Assembly: GCA_907163375.1 (NCBI GenBank)
Contig: CAJQUW010008950.1
Location: 121,001-185,000, forward strand
Direction of reading: 5' to 3'
Length of the DNA stretch: 64,000 bases
Source: Prostheceraeus crozeri
Taxonomy: Eukaryota; Platyhelminthes; Polycladida; Euryleptidae
In this document: piece by piece, positions 34,894-45,446 of the stretch
Layout of the letters: each line of letters begins with the position of its first letter
Position numbering within the stretch: position 1 is the first letter of the stretch
Translations under genes and position numbers: made by a program
The notes under the pieces: generated by a model
Databases searched by the model: none
Told to the model about the DNA's origin: nothing
What the model saw: the letters and a program-made list of their open reading frames with translations, nothing else

Positions 34894-36000
34894 CATGAGA
34901 TTTGCAATTAGCAAGTTAGTGAAATTTCGGCGGGCAGTCATTAAAAATCACTTTAAACACACTACTGGCAAACCGCCTAAGTTATTGCGCCTCCGACAAT
35001 TTTATAAATGCGGTACTTCTATTCTTCCCCCCCCCCCAACATTTTTCAAGTTTTCCAAAATCATCAGATTTCGCCAAAGTTAGTCACATTGGCCTTAGAA
35101 TAGACTACTCGATCTTTCACTGAGTGACACTACAACACGACTGAGAAGTCTTACTTGAACCTTGGGATGAGGAATTGGCATCTTGGATACTCAGTTAGAA
35201 TACAAGGTACAGCTGTGATCATGAACTTCGTGTGATTGTTGTCTACAGACAAACGACGAGCAGTTGGCTAATTCTGAGGCTGTAAATGCTCTACAAGTCA
35301 GATAAGAGGAGTTTTGCACTCAAAGCTATACGACGTTAGTGAGACTACCCGTAGGAGCAAGAGAAGATCATTGACGATGCAACACTTCCGGATGTCAACA
35401 ACAGAAATGTGGGGGGGGGAGAATAGAAGTACCATACATGCTACTTTTTAGAAACACAATGCAAATACACGCATAGCTTACTAATAAAATGCTGAGTTGC
35501 ATCCTCAATTCAAAAATGGGAACAGACCTGAATAGCTGCTATTTCATCCAATATCAGGAATTATCAGCATGCCTATTGTACATCTCTCAACTTCGACAGA
35601 ACTCCCAGTTTAAAGTTGCAGCCATGCCCGGGTAAATTTTAGATTTGCAATTAGCAAGTTAGTGAAATTTCAGCGGGCATTCATTAAATATCACTTTAAA
35701 CGCGTTCGCCTAAGTTAGTACTCCTGCAATAATTAATAAATGCTGCATTTTGCAAACACAGTGAAAAATAGAATAATTTAATATTGAGTTGTCTCCTCAG
35801 GTGAAAAATGGCAGCTATTCAGGTCTGTTCCCATTTTTCAATTATGCAACTCAATATTTTATTATTCTATTAAAATTTCATGAAGTTTTGTTGGTAATTT
35901 ATGCCCTATTGAAAGTTGCAGCCATGCCCGGGTAAATCTGAGATTTGAAATTAGCAAGTTAGTGAAATTTCAGCGAGCATTCATTAAATATCACTTTAAA
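34894..36000 (+). repeat. Tandem repeat of about 300 bp with an inverted internal segment
   Basis: A block starting GAGATTTGCAATTAGCAAG recurs at 34894, about 35640 and about 35940, each followed by AAATTTCGGCGGGCA-type sequence and ATCACTTTAAA. The first unit is interrupted by a family D insertion at 35012-35433; the third is partial. In unit 1 the segment GGGAACAGACCTGAATAGCT (35519) lies opposite in orientation to its counterpart in unit 2 (AGCTATTCAGGTCTGTTCCC, near 35814), so an internal part has flipped between units. Confidence 0.83.
35012..35433. mobile_element. Family D (GGTACTTCTATTC) element, copy 2
   Basis: 422 bp with ends GGTACTTCTATTCTTCCCCC and GGGAGAATAGAAGTACC, and 8-bp flanks ATAAATGC (35004-35011) and ATACATGC (35434-35441), 7 of 8 alike. 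The second unit of the host tandem repeat has a single ATAAATGC at the matching place (near 35739) and serves as the empty site. The poly-C and poly-G tracts just inside the ends form part of the TIR. Confidence 0.9.
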
Positions 36001-36627
36001 ATGGCATGACTGCAGCTTTTTTAAAATTACATTTAACAATATTTACAGCAATATTCAATTATTCTATTCGCAATGTATTCATATCGCTGGCTGTTCCAAA
36101 GTCTATACGGATGCCGGTTAAAATCCAACGGCAATATCCGCTATGATAGCGGCTGGATTCATACACCGAGAAGCAGACATGAGGCAGACGGGAGAGAATA
36201 CGTGATAGAGCACATCAATGAGCATGACACAATGAGAGCATCCGAGCCGAATATCATTTTCAAACCTCAAACTTGTAGCAGATCTCGATTGTATCTAATC
36301 AGGCATGCGAATCGCATGTCCTTTTCCTGGTGAGTTTGCTATCAGGATGAATTGTATCCGTAAGTATCGAACTCTGTCAGCTGTGCTGTCTCTGTCAAGA
36401 GAATAGATAGTAGAAAATAGTCTCGCAGTGTGGTTTCATAACTCAGTGACAATAAAAGATAATCTAGAGGGCACTTTCCGAACTACAAGCTCTAAAAATT
36501 GCTGGGCAGACTTTGCAGCACCAAAAAAACACTGTTCTGCGAGAAACTACAGTTGTACCTACTCTGCACCTAGCTCAGTGCACCTACTCTGCTTGCTATG
36601 ATTGCAACTTCACCAAGTTCAAACTTC
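36001..36627. other. Gene-free region
   Basis: The 86-codon frame at 36073-36333 has no recognised domain. No other feature is supported. Confidence 0.35.
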
Positions 36628-37038
36628 ACTAGAAATCGACCATGATCGACCCGTCACTTAAGATCCACCATGATCGAATCCTCACTTGAAATCGACCATG
36701 ATCGACCCGTCACTTGAAATCCACCATGATCGAATCCTCACTAGAAGTTGACCATGATCGACCCGTCACTTGAAATCGACCATGATAGAATCCTCACTTG
36801 AAATCGACCATGATCGACCCGTCACTTGAAATCCACCATGATCGAATCCTCACTAGAAGTTGACCATGATTGACCCGTCACTTGAAATACACCATGATCG
36901 AATCCTCACTAGAAATCGACCATGATCGACCCGTCACTTGAAGTAGAGCATTTGACAGTGATCGACCCGTCACTTGAAGTGGACTATGATTGAATATTCA
37001 CTTGAAAAAGACTATGATCGAATCCTCACTTGAAAAAG
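36628..37038 (+). repeat. 28-bp minisatellite with a 56-bp higher-order unit
   Basis: About fourteen 28-bp units alternate between a type ending ATGATCGACCCGT and a type ending ATGATCGAATCCT, each starting CACTTGAAAT or CACTAGAAAT. The alternation gives a 56-bp higher-order period. Units near 36940-37038 are diverged and one is longer. Confidence 0.92.
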
Positions 37039-37900
37039 AGAAATAAAAAGAAGGTCATCATAAACATGCCGCCTTACAACGTGAAAAGAAATGAGCGAAT
37101 TGACCATTTTCAGGCAGTTGAAGGATTTAACGCAAACGTCGAAAAGAGTGAGATGAGAAAGTGACCTCGCTTGAATTCACTGGTAGCAACAGGAGAAGAA
37201 TGAAGACGAAAGAGAAGCAATATCAATAATTCGATTCCAGTGATAATAAATAACACATGAAATGAAATGATACTACGTTGATCACGATTGATTCAGTTCG
37301 TGCAAGTTGACACTGTATCAGGTTCACCGTCCAATTTGCGTTGTCATGCATGCTATCGACTCAATTATCGAAGTTCATCCCTCATTTCGAATTACCATTC
37401 TCCGCAACCGATAATCAACATCGATGAAATATACGTCACGTGCGGATACATCCAATTTCCAGGCGTCTGAAAATATTCACGAAACTTGGCAGTCGGATCA
37501 TCTTCCTGTCTGTCTCTTCTCCTTGGCAAAGGACGAGTTGCTGATAAGAAAATTGTTATTTCCGGACTCTATCAATCATAATCAGAATTCCGGCGCAAAT
37601 CATTCAATAAAGACGAGCGCTTGGGAGAGTTCGCGGCACGTGATACCACAAGGGAAGTTGTTTGATTAATGAACACAATGATTAGTGAGCCTGACTCACT
37701 GAACACAAAGCAGAATCCGTTATACAGAAATTCTCATTAATCCACGTCAGCGTCGACTTGAAACACCAAATATTGAGATGCTGAAGTAATTAAACAAGCT
37801 GCGAAGTTTATTATTGACAAAATGAAGTTGTCAAAACAACACGACTCATTATACAAATTAATAGTGTTGTACAAATTAATGGTGATGTAAAACATGACTC
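37039..37900. other. Gene-free region
   Basis: Two overlapping frames at 37288-37669 have no recognised motif. A tiny 18-bp direct duplication (TACAAATTAAT) lies near 37853-37880. Confidence 0.35.
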
Positions 37901-38028
37901 GGAATAAAAAGAGAAGAAAGGAAAAAGCTAAAATGCAAAAATCATTTTGTTTTTTTTGTTGTAAAAAAACAAAAAAAAACAATAAGACTTTTGCATTTTA
38001 ACTTTTTCCTTCTTTCTTTTTTTATTCC
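37901..38028. repeat. Purine/pyrimidine-rich hairpin
   Basis: GGAATAAAAAGAGAAGAAAG at 37901, continuing to AAAATGCAAAA, pairs with the inverted run ending TTTTTTTATTCC at 38028. The arms are about 41-43 bp around an A/T-rich loop. The arms are strand-asymmetric: purine-rich on one side and pyrimidine-rich on the other. Confidence 0.8.
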
Positions 38029-39651
38029 AGCATTTCACGAACGCTCATTACGGGTGTAGGCAGATAATCGTCTTAGACGTGGCAACATGGACCTACATAT
38101 GCAATTGATGCCGGTGTACACAGTAAGTACAACTACGTACATGGCGTAATTTCAACAGCGCCCGTTTGATTTATCCCTGCAATGACCTCCATACTAGAAA
38201 AGTGTTGGAATCCTCCGTCATAAGATCGCAACCCGACAATGTTGTCAATTTCAATTCCGGCCTCATTAATGTAAATACTCATATTGCTAATCTCGTTGTT
38301 CGCGATGTTGGAAATGTTTATCTTAGATGTCTGAGCCTCCTTGCGCATGTCATTCCGCCCCTCCTGTGTCGGTACCCTCTGTTCTTTTCTTAACTTGTTC
38401 ATTTTTATCCTTTAGTGTACGTGTAAGTGTAACTGTTTTCATTCATTTCATGATTATGACCGTCTGAAGGACAGTCGAAAGCTCGAGCAACATTCTTCCC
38501 TACTAGTGTGGTTTTTACTTTATTTATTTATGTACATGGACTTTACTATTGTAACTGAATTGAGCCGACATGTAATTGAACATTTTTGAAAACAGTTAAA
38601 GGAAGATATTCACAAGCCTACATATAGAGAAGTTTGAAACTGCTTCATAAGAATTCTTGGATCTTTCGCTCTAAATTTTTCACGGCATTAGTTCTTATTA
38701 GTTTATTGCAACTGATGAATGAACATAAATTGCAACTGGCCTACACTCATATTAGCGCCTTAATTTTTATTCATCCTCTTTTATGACATTAAATATACAA
38801 TAAAAGCTTATTTCGTCTAATTTTCAACCAGTTTGGCCAAATTGCATGCATATCCATGAAAATGATAATCTAAGAATTGACCATCCACTGTCCATTGTGT
38901 TATCATAGATCATAAGACTGACTGGAGCATACACTTTCAGAAGCTTGTATACTGAGTCATACCCTGTCACTAAGACGGCTTCTCATGAGCACGAAGTTTC
39001 TCACTCCAATGGGATCAGGACGCATGGAGACGCGCCTCTTTGTCGACATCTCATTCTCAGATGTTATCTCTCTTAGATTGTAACCTGGGCAAACAGCGGA
39101 AGTAGGCTAGTCATTGCGATGTCGTCATGCCGTCGGTAATGGACCATGTCCGATAAAAACCGCCACATCTCCACGGTTTTCCGCGATGACGATTCAGATG
39201 TTAGAATTCGATTGTCTATAATAATCATGGAACTCTTGGAGGTATTCCATGAATAGAATTCGTCCAACCCAACACAGGTGAAGAATAGGACGATAAACGG
39301 ATATAGGGTCTACAGTGAAAGGAAAGTTTGAGTTATGATATCAACATGTATGCAGGCATGTATGCTATGCAGTACATGCAACCATGTACATGTTGACAGT
39401 AAAGGGCTCCTCACGGGTACGGACAAGGGATAAGCAAAACTAGATTGCAATTAAATTGCTTTTTCCAATCAATTAATTGAAATTCATGTGATTTTAGATA
39501 ATTATAGTGACTAACTTTTTGAAATGAGCAGATAAAAAAGCAAATTAACCAAGTAGGTAAAAGCAGCATGGATTTAGCGATTTGATTAAACATGTATCGA
39601 TTGCCCATACATGCACGATAAATTTTTAGATTTTTTTATTTTGACGAGGTT
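38029..39651. other. Gene-free region
   Basis: Frames at 38133-38402 (minus) and 38166-38393 (plus) overlap and have no recognised domain. No repeat is supported. Confidence 0.35.
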
Positions 39652-40208
39652 GTTTGAATCTGTATACGTCAGAATCCGCCGACCCCACCTAGTGGGAATA
39701 ATCAGGCACGGACGAAGAAGACGACGTCGTTTGAATCTGTATACGTCAGAATCCGCCGACCCCACCTAGTGGGAATAATCAGGCACGGACGAAGAAGACG
39801 ACGTCGTTTGAATCTGTATACGTCAGAATCCGCCGACCCCACCTAGTGGGAATAATCAGGCACGGACGAAGAAGACGACGTCGTTTGAATCTGTATACGT
39901 CAGAATCCGCCGACCCCACCTAGTGGGAATAATCAGGCACGGATGAAGAAGACGACGTCGTTTGAATCTGTATACGTCAGAATCCGCCGACCCCACCTAG
40001 TGGGAATAATCAGGCACGGACGAAGAAGACGACGTCGTTTGAATCTGTATACGTCAGAATCCGCCGACCCCACCTAGTGGGAATAATCAGGCACGGATGA
40101 AGAAGACGACGTCGTTTGAATCTGTATACGTCAGAATCCGCCGACCCCACCTAGTGGGAATAATCAGGCACGGACGAAGAAGACGACGTCGTTTGAATAT
40201 GTATACGT
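39652..40208 (+). repeat. 77-bp satellite array, seven units plus a partial
   Basis: Exactly seven 77-bp units fill 39652-40190, followed by a diverged partial unit to 40208. Units are almost identical. One position reads CGGACGAAG in units 1-3, 5 and 7 and CGGATGAAG in units 4 and 6. Each unit contains the self-complementary GACGACGTCGT at the junction and CCACCTAGTGGG in the middle. Low divergence suggests recent amplification or ongoing homogenisation. The frame at 40097-40312 is an artefact of the last units. Confidence 0.97.
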
Positions 40209-40214
40209 GTAAAT

Positions 40215-40986
40215 CAGTGATTCTCAAGGTGGGTGATGAAACGATTCTGAGAGGAGAAAATACTTTGAGGGGCGATAAAGGTGGAAGTTCTGCAATGCTT
40301 CGAAGTTTGTAAAAAGATATAAATTATGGTAGCAAAATACTGTGCTAAATTATGCAAAAAAGAATTGCTGAAGATGATAAAGAAAGCGTGCAATCATGAT
40401 TTGTGAAGTGAATCTATTTTTTAATGAATGTATGGGGGGAAAGGACACGCCTATGCACCAAAGGTGTCCCCCCGCAGAAGTGAATTGATAGAAAAGTAAT
40501 AGATAATAGAATAAAGAAATTTGGGGATGATGATGCAACTAAGTAGTAATCTAAGTATTAACTAATCTATCAAATATGGATAACTAAGTCAGACAGTCAA
40601 ATATATAAGAAAATGACAACAAAGACAATCTAAGACTACCTTTATTACCTGTATTGATTAAAAATCTAGCATGAATGCCATGTCTTCGACTTGTGATAGT
40701 TAAAACAAGATGACTATTCGAATGTATGTTCTTAAAAATTGTTCACCAAGTATTTATCAAGAAAGACTACAGGCCTATATGTATGTCAACTGTATTGACA
40801 AAAAGATTTCTGCGCTCACTATTGAGTTACACCCGGTCAAAATGAAAATTTATAAAATCAATAGCATACGAATTACGTCGCATTTTCCATCAAAAGTACT
40901 GCTATGCATAATATGATCAGTGAGGGGGCAATTATTAAATTTGATGCAAAAAGTGGGCGGTGAGGGAAAAAGCTTGAGAAACACTG
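40215..40986. mobile_element. hAT-type element, 772 bp
   Basis: It starts CAGTGATTCTCAAGGTGGG and ends TTGAGAAACACTG, the typical hAT terminal pattern. The flanks GTGTAAAT (40207-40214) and GTCTAAAT (40987-40994) agree at 7 of 8 bases and fit the hAT target form nTnnnnAn. It contains G-rich subterminal stretches and an internal ACACCTTTGGTGC-like inverted pair near 40450-40470. No transposase domain is visible; the 68-codon frame at 40710 has no motif. Confidence 0.9.
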
Positions 40987-40994
40987 GTCTAAAT

Positions 40995-41519
40995 GAATGC
41001 AGAATCTCGCAAATTGCTCATTCAAAGCGCCACTTGGTACTTTGATAAACCTGTATTCATTGCATGGAATTCCAACACTATAATTATGCCGGACTAGAAC
41101 AGACCATCAACACAACAGCGGCCTTCAATTTTCTTCTACAAACTTAAACAAAAGTAGAAAGTTGGAATTATATGATTCAGTGAATACTTTTCTTCGAACT
41201 AATTTCGGATACTTCGATTTCTCTCAACTGCTCAACTGTTGGTCGTAAATGATGACTCACTGGCACGTCAACATTTGAATTTTGTAGGCCACTATTCATT
41301 GTACCTCAAATCCATCGTGTTACTCAATCAAATTGCAAGCGTTAACTGTTATTGATTGTCACTGGAATATTACCGCGATCGTGCTTAAGAATGCGTCATA
41401 TTTCAGTACAATGTGCACCTATTGTGTTAAAACTCGAGTAACCTTGCAGATTATTGCTAATTCTCATTGGTTACAGTTCATTTCCACTCAACAGACTCCA
41501 TATCCGCCCTCTAAAAATA
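40995..41519. other. Gene-free spacer
   Basis: No gene or repeat is supported. Confidence 0.4.
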
Positions 41520-41672
41520 AATGGTCGGATTTGTGATCCTTTGGATGTGTGCTCGAGCCCCGAGAGTGTCATTAGAAGTCGACAGAAATGATATCTGAGC
41601 TAAAAGCATCACATCACTCCACTCTGACTGCGTAAGTATCGTCCAAGACCGCAGTGGAGAGTAGTGAATTTA
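41520..41672 (+). mobile_element. tRNA-derived SINE, copy 5 (5'-eroded)
   Basis: It retains box B (GTGCTCGAGCCCCG), the body GTGTCATTAGAAGTCGACAG and a worn tail (CGTCCAAGACC, then GAGTAGTGA). The box A end is lost or unrecognisable. Confidence 0.75.
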
Positions 41673-42836
41673 AAACTTCATTTTCACACTTGGGCATTTG
41701 AAATGCTCTTTCTAACCGAAGAAGCCTCATTAATGTAGCAACAATCAATTCAATAATATCAGTTACTAATTTCTATGTTTCTTTTTTATGACAGCCAATC
41801 TCGCTGCGAAATCTCCAGGAAAATTGTTGATAGCTGATACAAATGGACTTCATATTCTGTACGGAGAGAACTCATCGTTTCATATTACATCATCAAAGCT
41901 CCTTGAGAAGCATGCATGGCAGATCAGATTAACAAGTTACACAATCGACGATGGAGATTATGGTGACGAAAATAGACATTATGAAGCTACTGAAAGAGCA
42001 ACGGTGAACGGCGATGCTTGGACAAATCTAGCACTGATCTACTAATTGAATTTACGGATGAAAGACATCAAGTAGCACTATAATTAATCAATATGAGGGC
42101 TTTCCTGTAAATGCTACGGTGCCTTTGAGTTGGAAGACAGCTGTAATTATTAGCAGAAATTATTCATTTCTTTAAAGGAGCAATGCATCTTTGTTTAAGA
42201 ATAATTACGTGATGAAACAAAGGAATCGGTTTGATAAAACAGTTAAATAATACAATCTTTTCAAAAGGTAAATATTCATCAAATTTTCCTTCAAACATTG
42301 TAATAGATAGACATCATTGGGCTACAAGCACTAGTAACTATTTTATGAAACAGCAGAAGTTTGAATTCTCCCGATCCTTTCCTGATCAGCAATTTCACTC
42401 AATTTGACCATATTTAGCCTACATTCTCACAAACGAGCTACAACCGTAAATAAGAATATAGCTATTATTCGACAGTAGCAGACGATTGGTAGCTTTCTCG
42501 AGGGGGAGACGAAGACAATGGTCGAATGCGCGGTGTTAAGAAGAGCGTCCCGTTGTCAGAGCCGAAGGCTATTCTGACCTGAATTACTTGGAATTATGAC
42601 ATATCAGAATTAGAAAATCACATCTGAATCTTGATATCGAGAGCAAGGTCACAGATATTTCAATTAACTGTAGGACAGATAATCATAAATTTGATTTTGT
42701 AACTATGTAGTTATGGAAATCGATTGCGATACTAAGAGCGTCTATGTGAACTTTGCAATGACTCAAAAGTGGAGTCGTTTCAGTCTCAAAACATTGCTTC
42801 ATGATAGATTGTTCTTCTTCTTCAGCCGTTTTCAGT
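41673..42836. other. Gene-free region
   Basis: The 85-codon frame at 41788-42045 has no recognised domain. Nothing else is supported. Confidence 0.35.
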
Positions 42837-43105
42837 TCACTGCTGGATGAAGGCCTCTACACGAGCACTCTCTCTTCTCGCATCCATGTTTTTCCTGCCA
42901 CTTTAGTTAGACTGTCTTCCTCTTCTTCTTTTGCCGTCCCTCGGATACCATTCCGTTGCCGACTTTGTCCAACGCCCATCTTGTCTTCTTGCCACATGTC
43001 CAGCCCAGCTCCGTTTCAATTTTGCTGCAGTCTCCAGGACGTCACTTAGTCCTGTCTGCTGTCTAATCCATGTGTTCTTTTTATCTCGTAGTTTGCAAAT
43101 TCTAG
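42837..43105 (-). pseudogene. C-terminal end of a LINE reverse-transcriptase ORF (second type)
   Basis: The minus-strand frame reads LRDKKNTWIRQQTGLSDVL, then KLKRSWAGHVARRQDGRW, then EWYPRDGKRRRGRQS. There is then a TAA stop (near 42906), after which the same frame goes on to EAFIQQ and a stop at 42837-42839. The WAGHVARR.DGRW block followed by RGR and a closing FIQQ is characteristic of the tail of many LINE ORF2 proteins (endonuclease/RT proteins of RTE- or CR1-like groups). The upstream RT core is missing. The plus-strand frames here rich in S, P and R are shadows. Confidence 0.85.
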
Positions 43106-43138
43106 CAAAATGATCTGCTTAAACAATCTAATTCTGTG
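43097..43138 (-). mobile_element. Solo terminal fragment of family A
   Basis: About 42 bp ending AAACAATCTAATTCTGTG match the family A left end in reverse orientation, including the TCTAGCAAA block. The remainder of the element is absent. It directly abuts the LINE remnant. Confidence 0.7.
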
Positions 43139-44045
43139 ATGAAACGCATCATTAATGTCCTGCGCACACTGCAATCATTCGCAGTGAACAATGCGAGGTA
43201 CATTTTATTATACATTCGCCGAATTTTATTTGAATAAATCGCTTGAAGAATAGCTCACACTTTTGACCAATAAACAACTTTGAAATCGCGTGAAAAACCA
43301 TCTCCGAATCTGATGGAAATTCTAAGCGCAAAGAAGATCATCATCATAAATAGATTGAGGTGACGACCTTTCCTAACTCTCTAACATGTGCATTAATCAA
43401 CCTGAGCGTCGAATGAAAGCTTGTTTTGCAAAGAAATTCCACCTTCGTACCGCCTACTCCCTTTCCCAGCATTTCCCTTTTAACCCTCACACCAACCTTC
43501 GACAAACATTTCGCCTCTTTAGCTCTGCATCTGATGGGAAATCAATGCTCCATAATTTGGCAAATTTCCCTACTCCAACGAATTCGCCCTTTTCGATGTT
43601 TTACAGTCACTCATCAACAGATCACGTTGTGATCAATGCAAATAAATGGTCGAAAAACGTGAAATTCGTATTCCTCGGTAGGTCTGCTGTACATCGTCTA
43701 AAATAATCCATAGAACTGCTCGCATGAATTGAGTGGAAGTCTACAGGAATGCGGTAGAGTAATGAAAATATCGGCGACATGAAGTAGCAGGTGTTGACAT
43801 TAAACACGTTTAAAGCAAAACCTATGCATGTGCTATGATGTGAATCGTGCCAACCTGGAAACATTTTCTTGGGATTGAATTTTCACTTTAGAGATGGTTA
43901 CAAGCAGAGATTGGAAATTATTAATCGATTAAGAATTGCAATAAAATTGGACCAATTAATTGATTGAAATTATCTATCCAACTGTAGATTGATTTTTGAA
44001 TAAGACAATTAATTGCCTATTGATTGGTATGGACGATACAGATCT
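43139..44045. other. Gene-free region with an unrecognised 106-codon frame
   Basis: The plus frame at 43386-43706 is rich in S, F, N and P, has no recognised domain and overlaps another frame (43426-43632), so I do not call it a gene. Around 43920-43975 the sequence is rich in AATTAATT-like self-complementary motifs. Confidence 0.35.
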
Positions 44046-44053
44046 GCTACATC

Positions 44054-44516
44054 CACAGAATTTGACAGGTCGTCTCTTCTTCTGCTTGACTAGAAAGGAG
44101 GCACTGGAAAATGTAGCGCTGATGAAATGGCACAATCTGCTGACATAATGCCATAGCAATCGAACAGTAAGCAGCCACTTCAACATGAAATACGCCAAAT
44201 AGTGCAAAGTTTCAGTGACTGTTATCAACCGGATCACACAGCAAAGAGACACATTCGATGTTAAGTACTACAGAGAAGTTTGTAAACGTTTTTTTCGTGC
44301 ACCTGCTAACTTTTTTAATCATGATCGAAGGGACCAACATAATCGAAAAAACTTTTGTGCAATGATCTGCGAATCTGAAGGAATCGGGGCGATCGGAGCA
44401 TTTTGAAGGAATTCGCAGCAATCCGCAAGCGACGCAACTATTTTTCCTTTCTCCGTAAGGCATTCTTTTTGCCCACTTAGCAAGTTCCTGCATGTGCTAT
44501 TGTCTTGAATCAGTTT
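44054..44516 (-). mobile_element. Family A short-form MITE, copy with missing end
   Basis: It begins CACAGAATTTGACAGGTCG and follows the inverted short-form A sequence (CAATCCGCAAGCGACGC near 44424) to about 44516. The second terminal repeat is absent. Confidence 0.83.
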
Positions 44517-45328
44517 GAATTTTTGTCTCCTAATGACTACGTAATTACAACTGTATGTGAAATAAACATTTTTAAAGGTCGATATAGCCGCAGCTGGCAT
44601 TTCCGTAAGGGTATAGATACATAATCGGTCTCATACATGGGTAGACCTGAATATTGCGTAGCCACGTAATTGGCAGCTGCACATGTGCACAGTGATTTCC
44701 TGCAAATTTGTTTTATTGTCTGATGTATTAATAGAAATATTATGCAATTGAGTAAACGACAATCACGAATCTCTTGCTCTTCGTGTTTTATATGCAAACA
44801 GCAGATTAATCAATTATTAGAATTACGCAAAACTATCACCTCAGGCCTTAGCCACCGATAAAGCAAATGAGAATACAGATTTCCCGAAATCTCCCTTCAT
44901 TTGGGTAAACGAACAAATTCAATATGAAATATATATTGGAGAAAACTGCTCAGTTATATTCATCGCCGGAAGCGGGCCGAGTCTTTGGCGGGTTAAGGCC
45001 TGAACATTTTCTACTGAGTTGGCAGCTCCGATTTATTTAAAGCTGTCAACCAATTATTATTGATTATACTCAACTAATCGGCATTTCCGTAAGTCAGGGT
45101 CTATTGTATACAACGATGAATTCGTTTCCTTGGCCTAATGATAGAGTCAAAGACGGCCCGAGACGGCACGTTTTTTGTAGGAAGTGTCTTCATGGACCCG
45201 GGCATAATTGCTTCAACAGATGCTAGAATACGTCAAGTAAGACAAGAGGTAGTCAACACGAATTGGAAAGAGATAGCTCATTTATCCAGACTGTCGCTTT
45301 GGTCTAATTTCTGTATAATGTCTTCTTC
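44517..45328. other. Gene-free region with a possible hAT remnant
   Basis: GCCGGAAGCGGGCCGAG at 44965, with AAGGCCTGAA after it, resembles the inside of the left end of the hAT-like element at 15656, but the terminal CAGAGC is lost. No gene is supported. Confidence 0.4.
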
Positions 45329-45336
45329 CTCACAGT

Positions 45337-45438
45337 CAGAGCTGGAACCGGACCGGTTTTTTCGGCCGCAACTGGCCCGGCCCGGGTGCTTACAGATTGT
45401 TCAGGTCCAAGCCTGGCCCGGGTCTTCTTCCAGCTCTG
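45337..45438. mobile_element. 102-bp hAT-like MITE
   Basis: Its ends CAGAGCTGGAACCGGACCGG and TCTTCCAGCTCTG are the same as those of the 1164-bp element at 15656. It is flanked by CTCACAGT (45329-45336) and CTCACTGT (45439-45446), 7 of 8 alike. The interior is very GC-rich, including GGCCCGGCCCGGG. The open frame that runs across it is coincidental. Confidence 0.9.
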
Positions 45439-45446
45439 CTCACTGT

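Noticed and set aside
36628..37038. A CRISPR array
   Set aside because: The 28-bp units are contiguous with no unique spacers. It is a minisatellite in a eukaryotic context.
39652..40208. A coding repeat or CRISPR-like array
   Set aside because: The 77-bp units are head-to-tail with no spacers, and reading frames shift between units since 77 is not a multiple of three.
42801..43113. Two overlapping serine-rich plus-strand ORFs
   Set aside because: They are shadows of a minus-strand LINE ORF2 C-terminus with the WAGHVARR motif.
43386..43706. A 106-codon plus-strand gene
   Set aside because: Low-complexity S/F/N-rich translation, another overlapping frame, and no motif or splice evidence.
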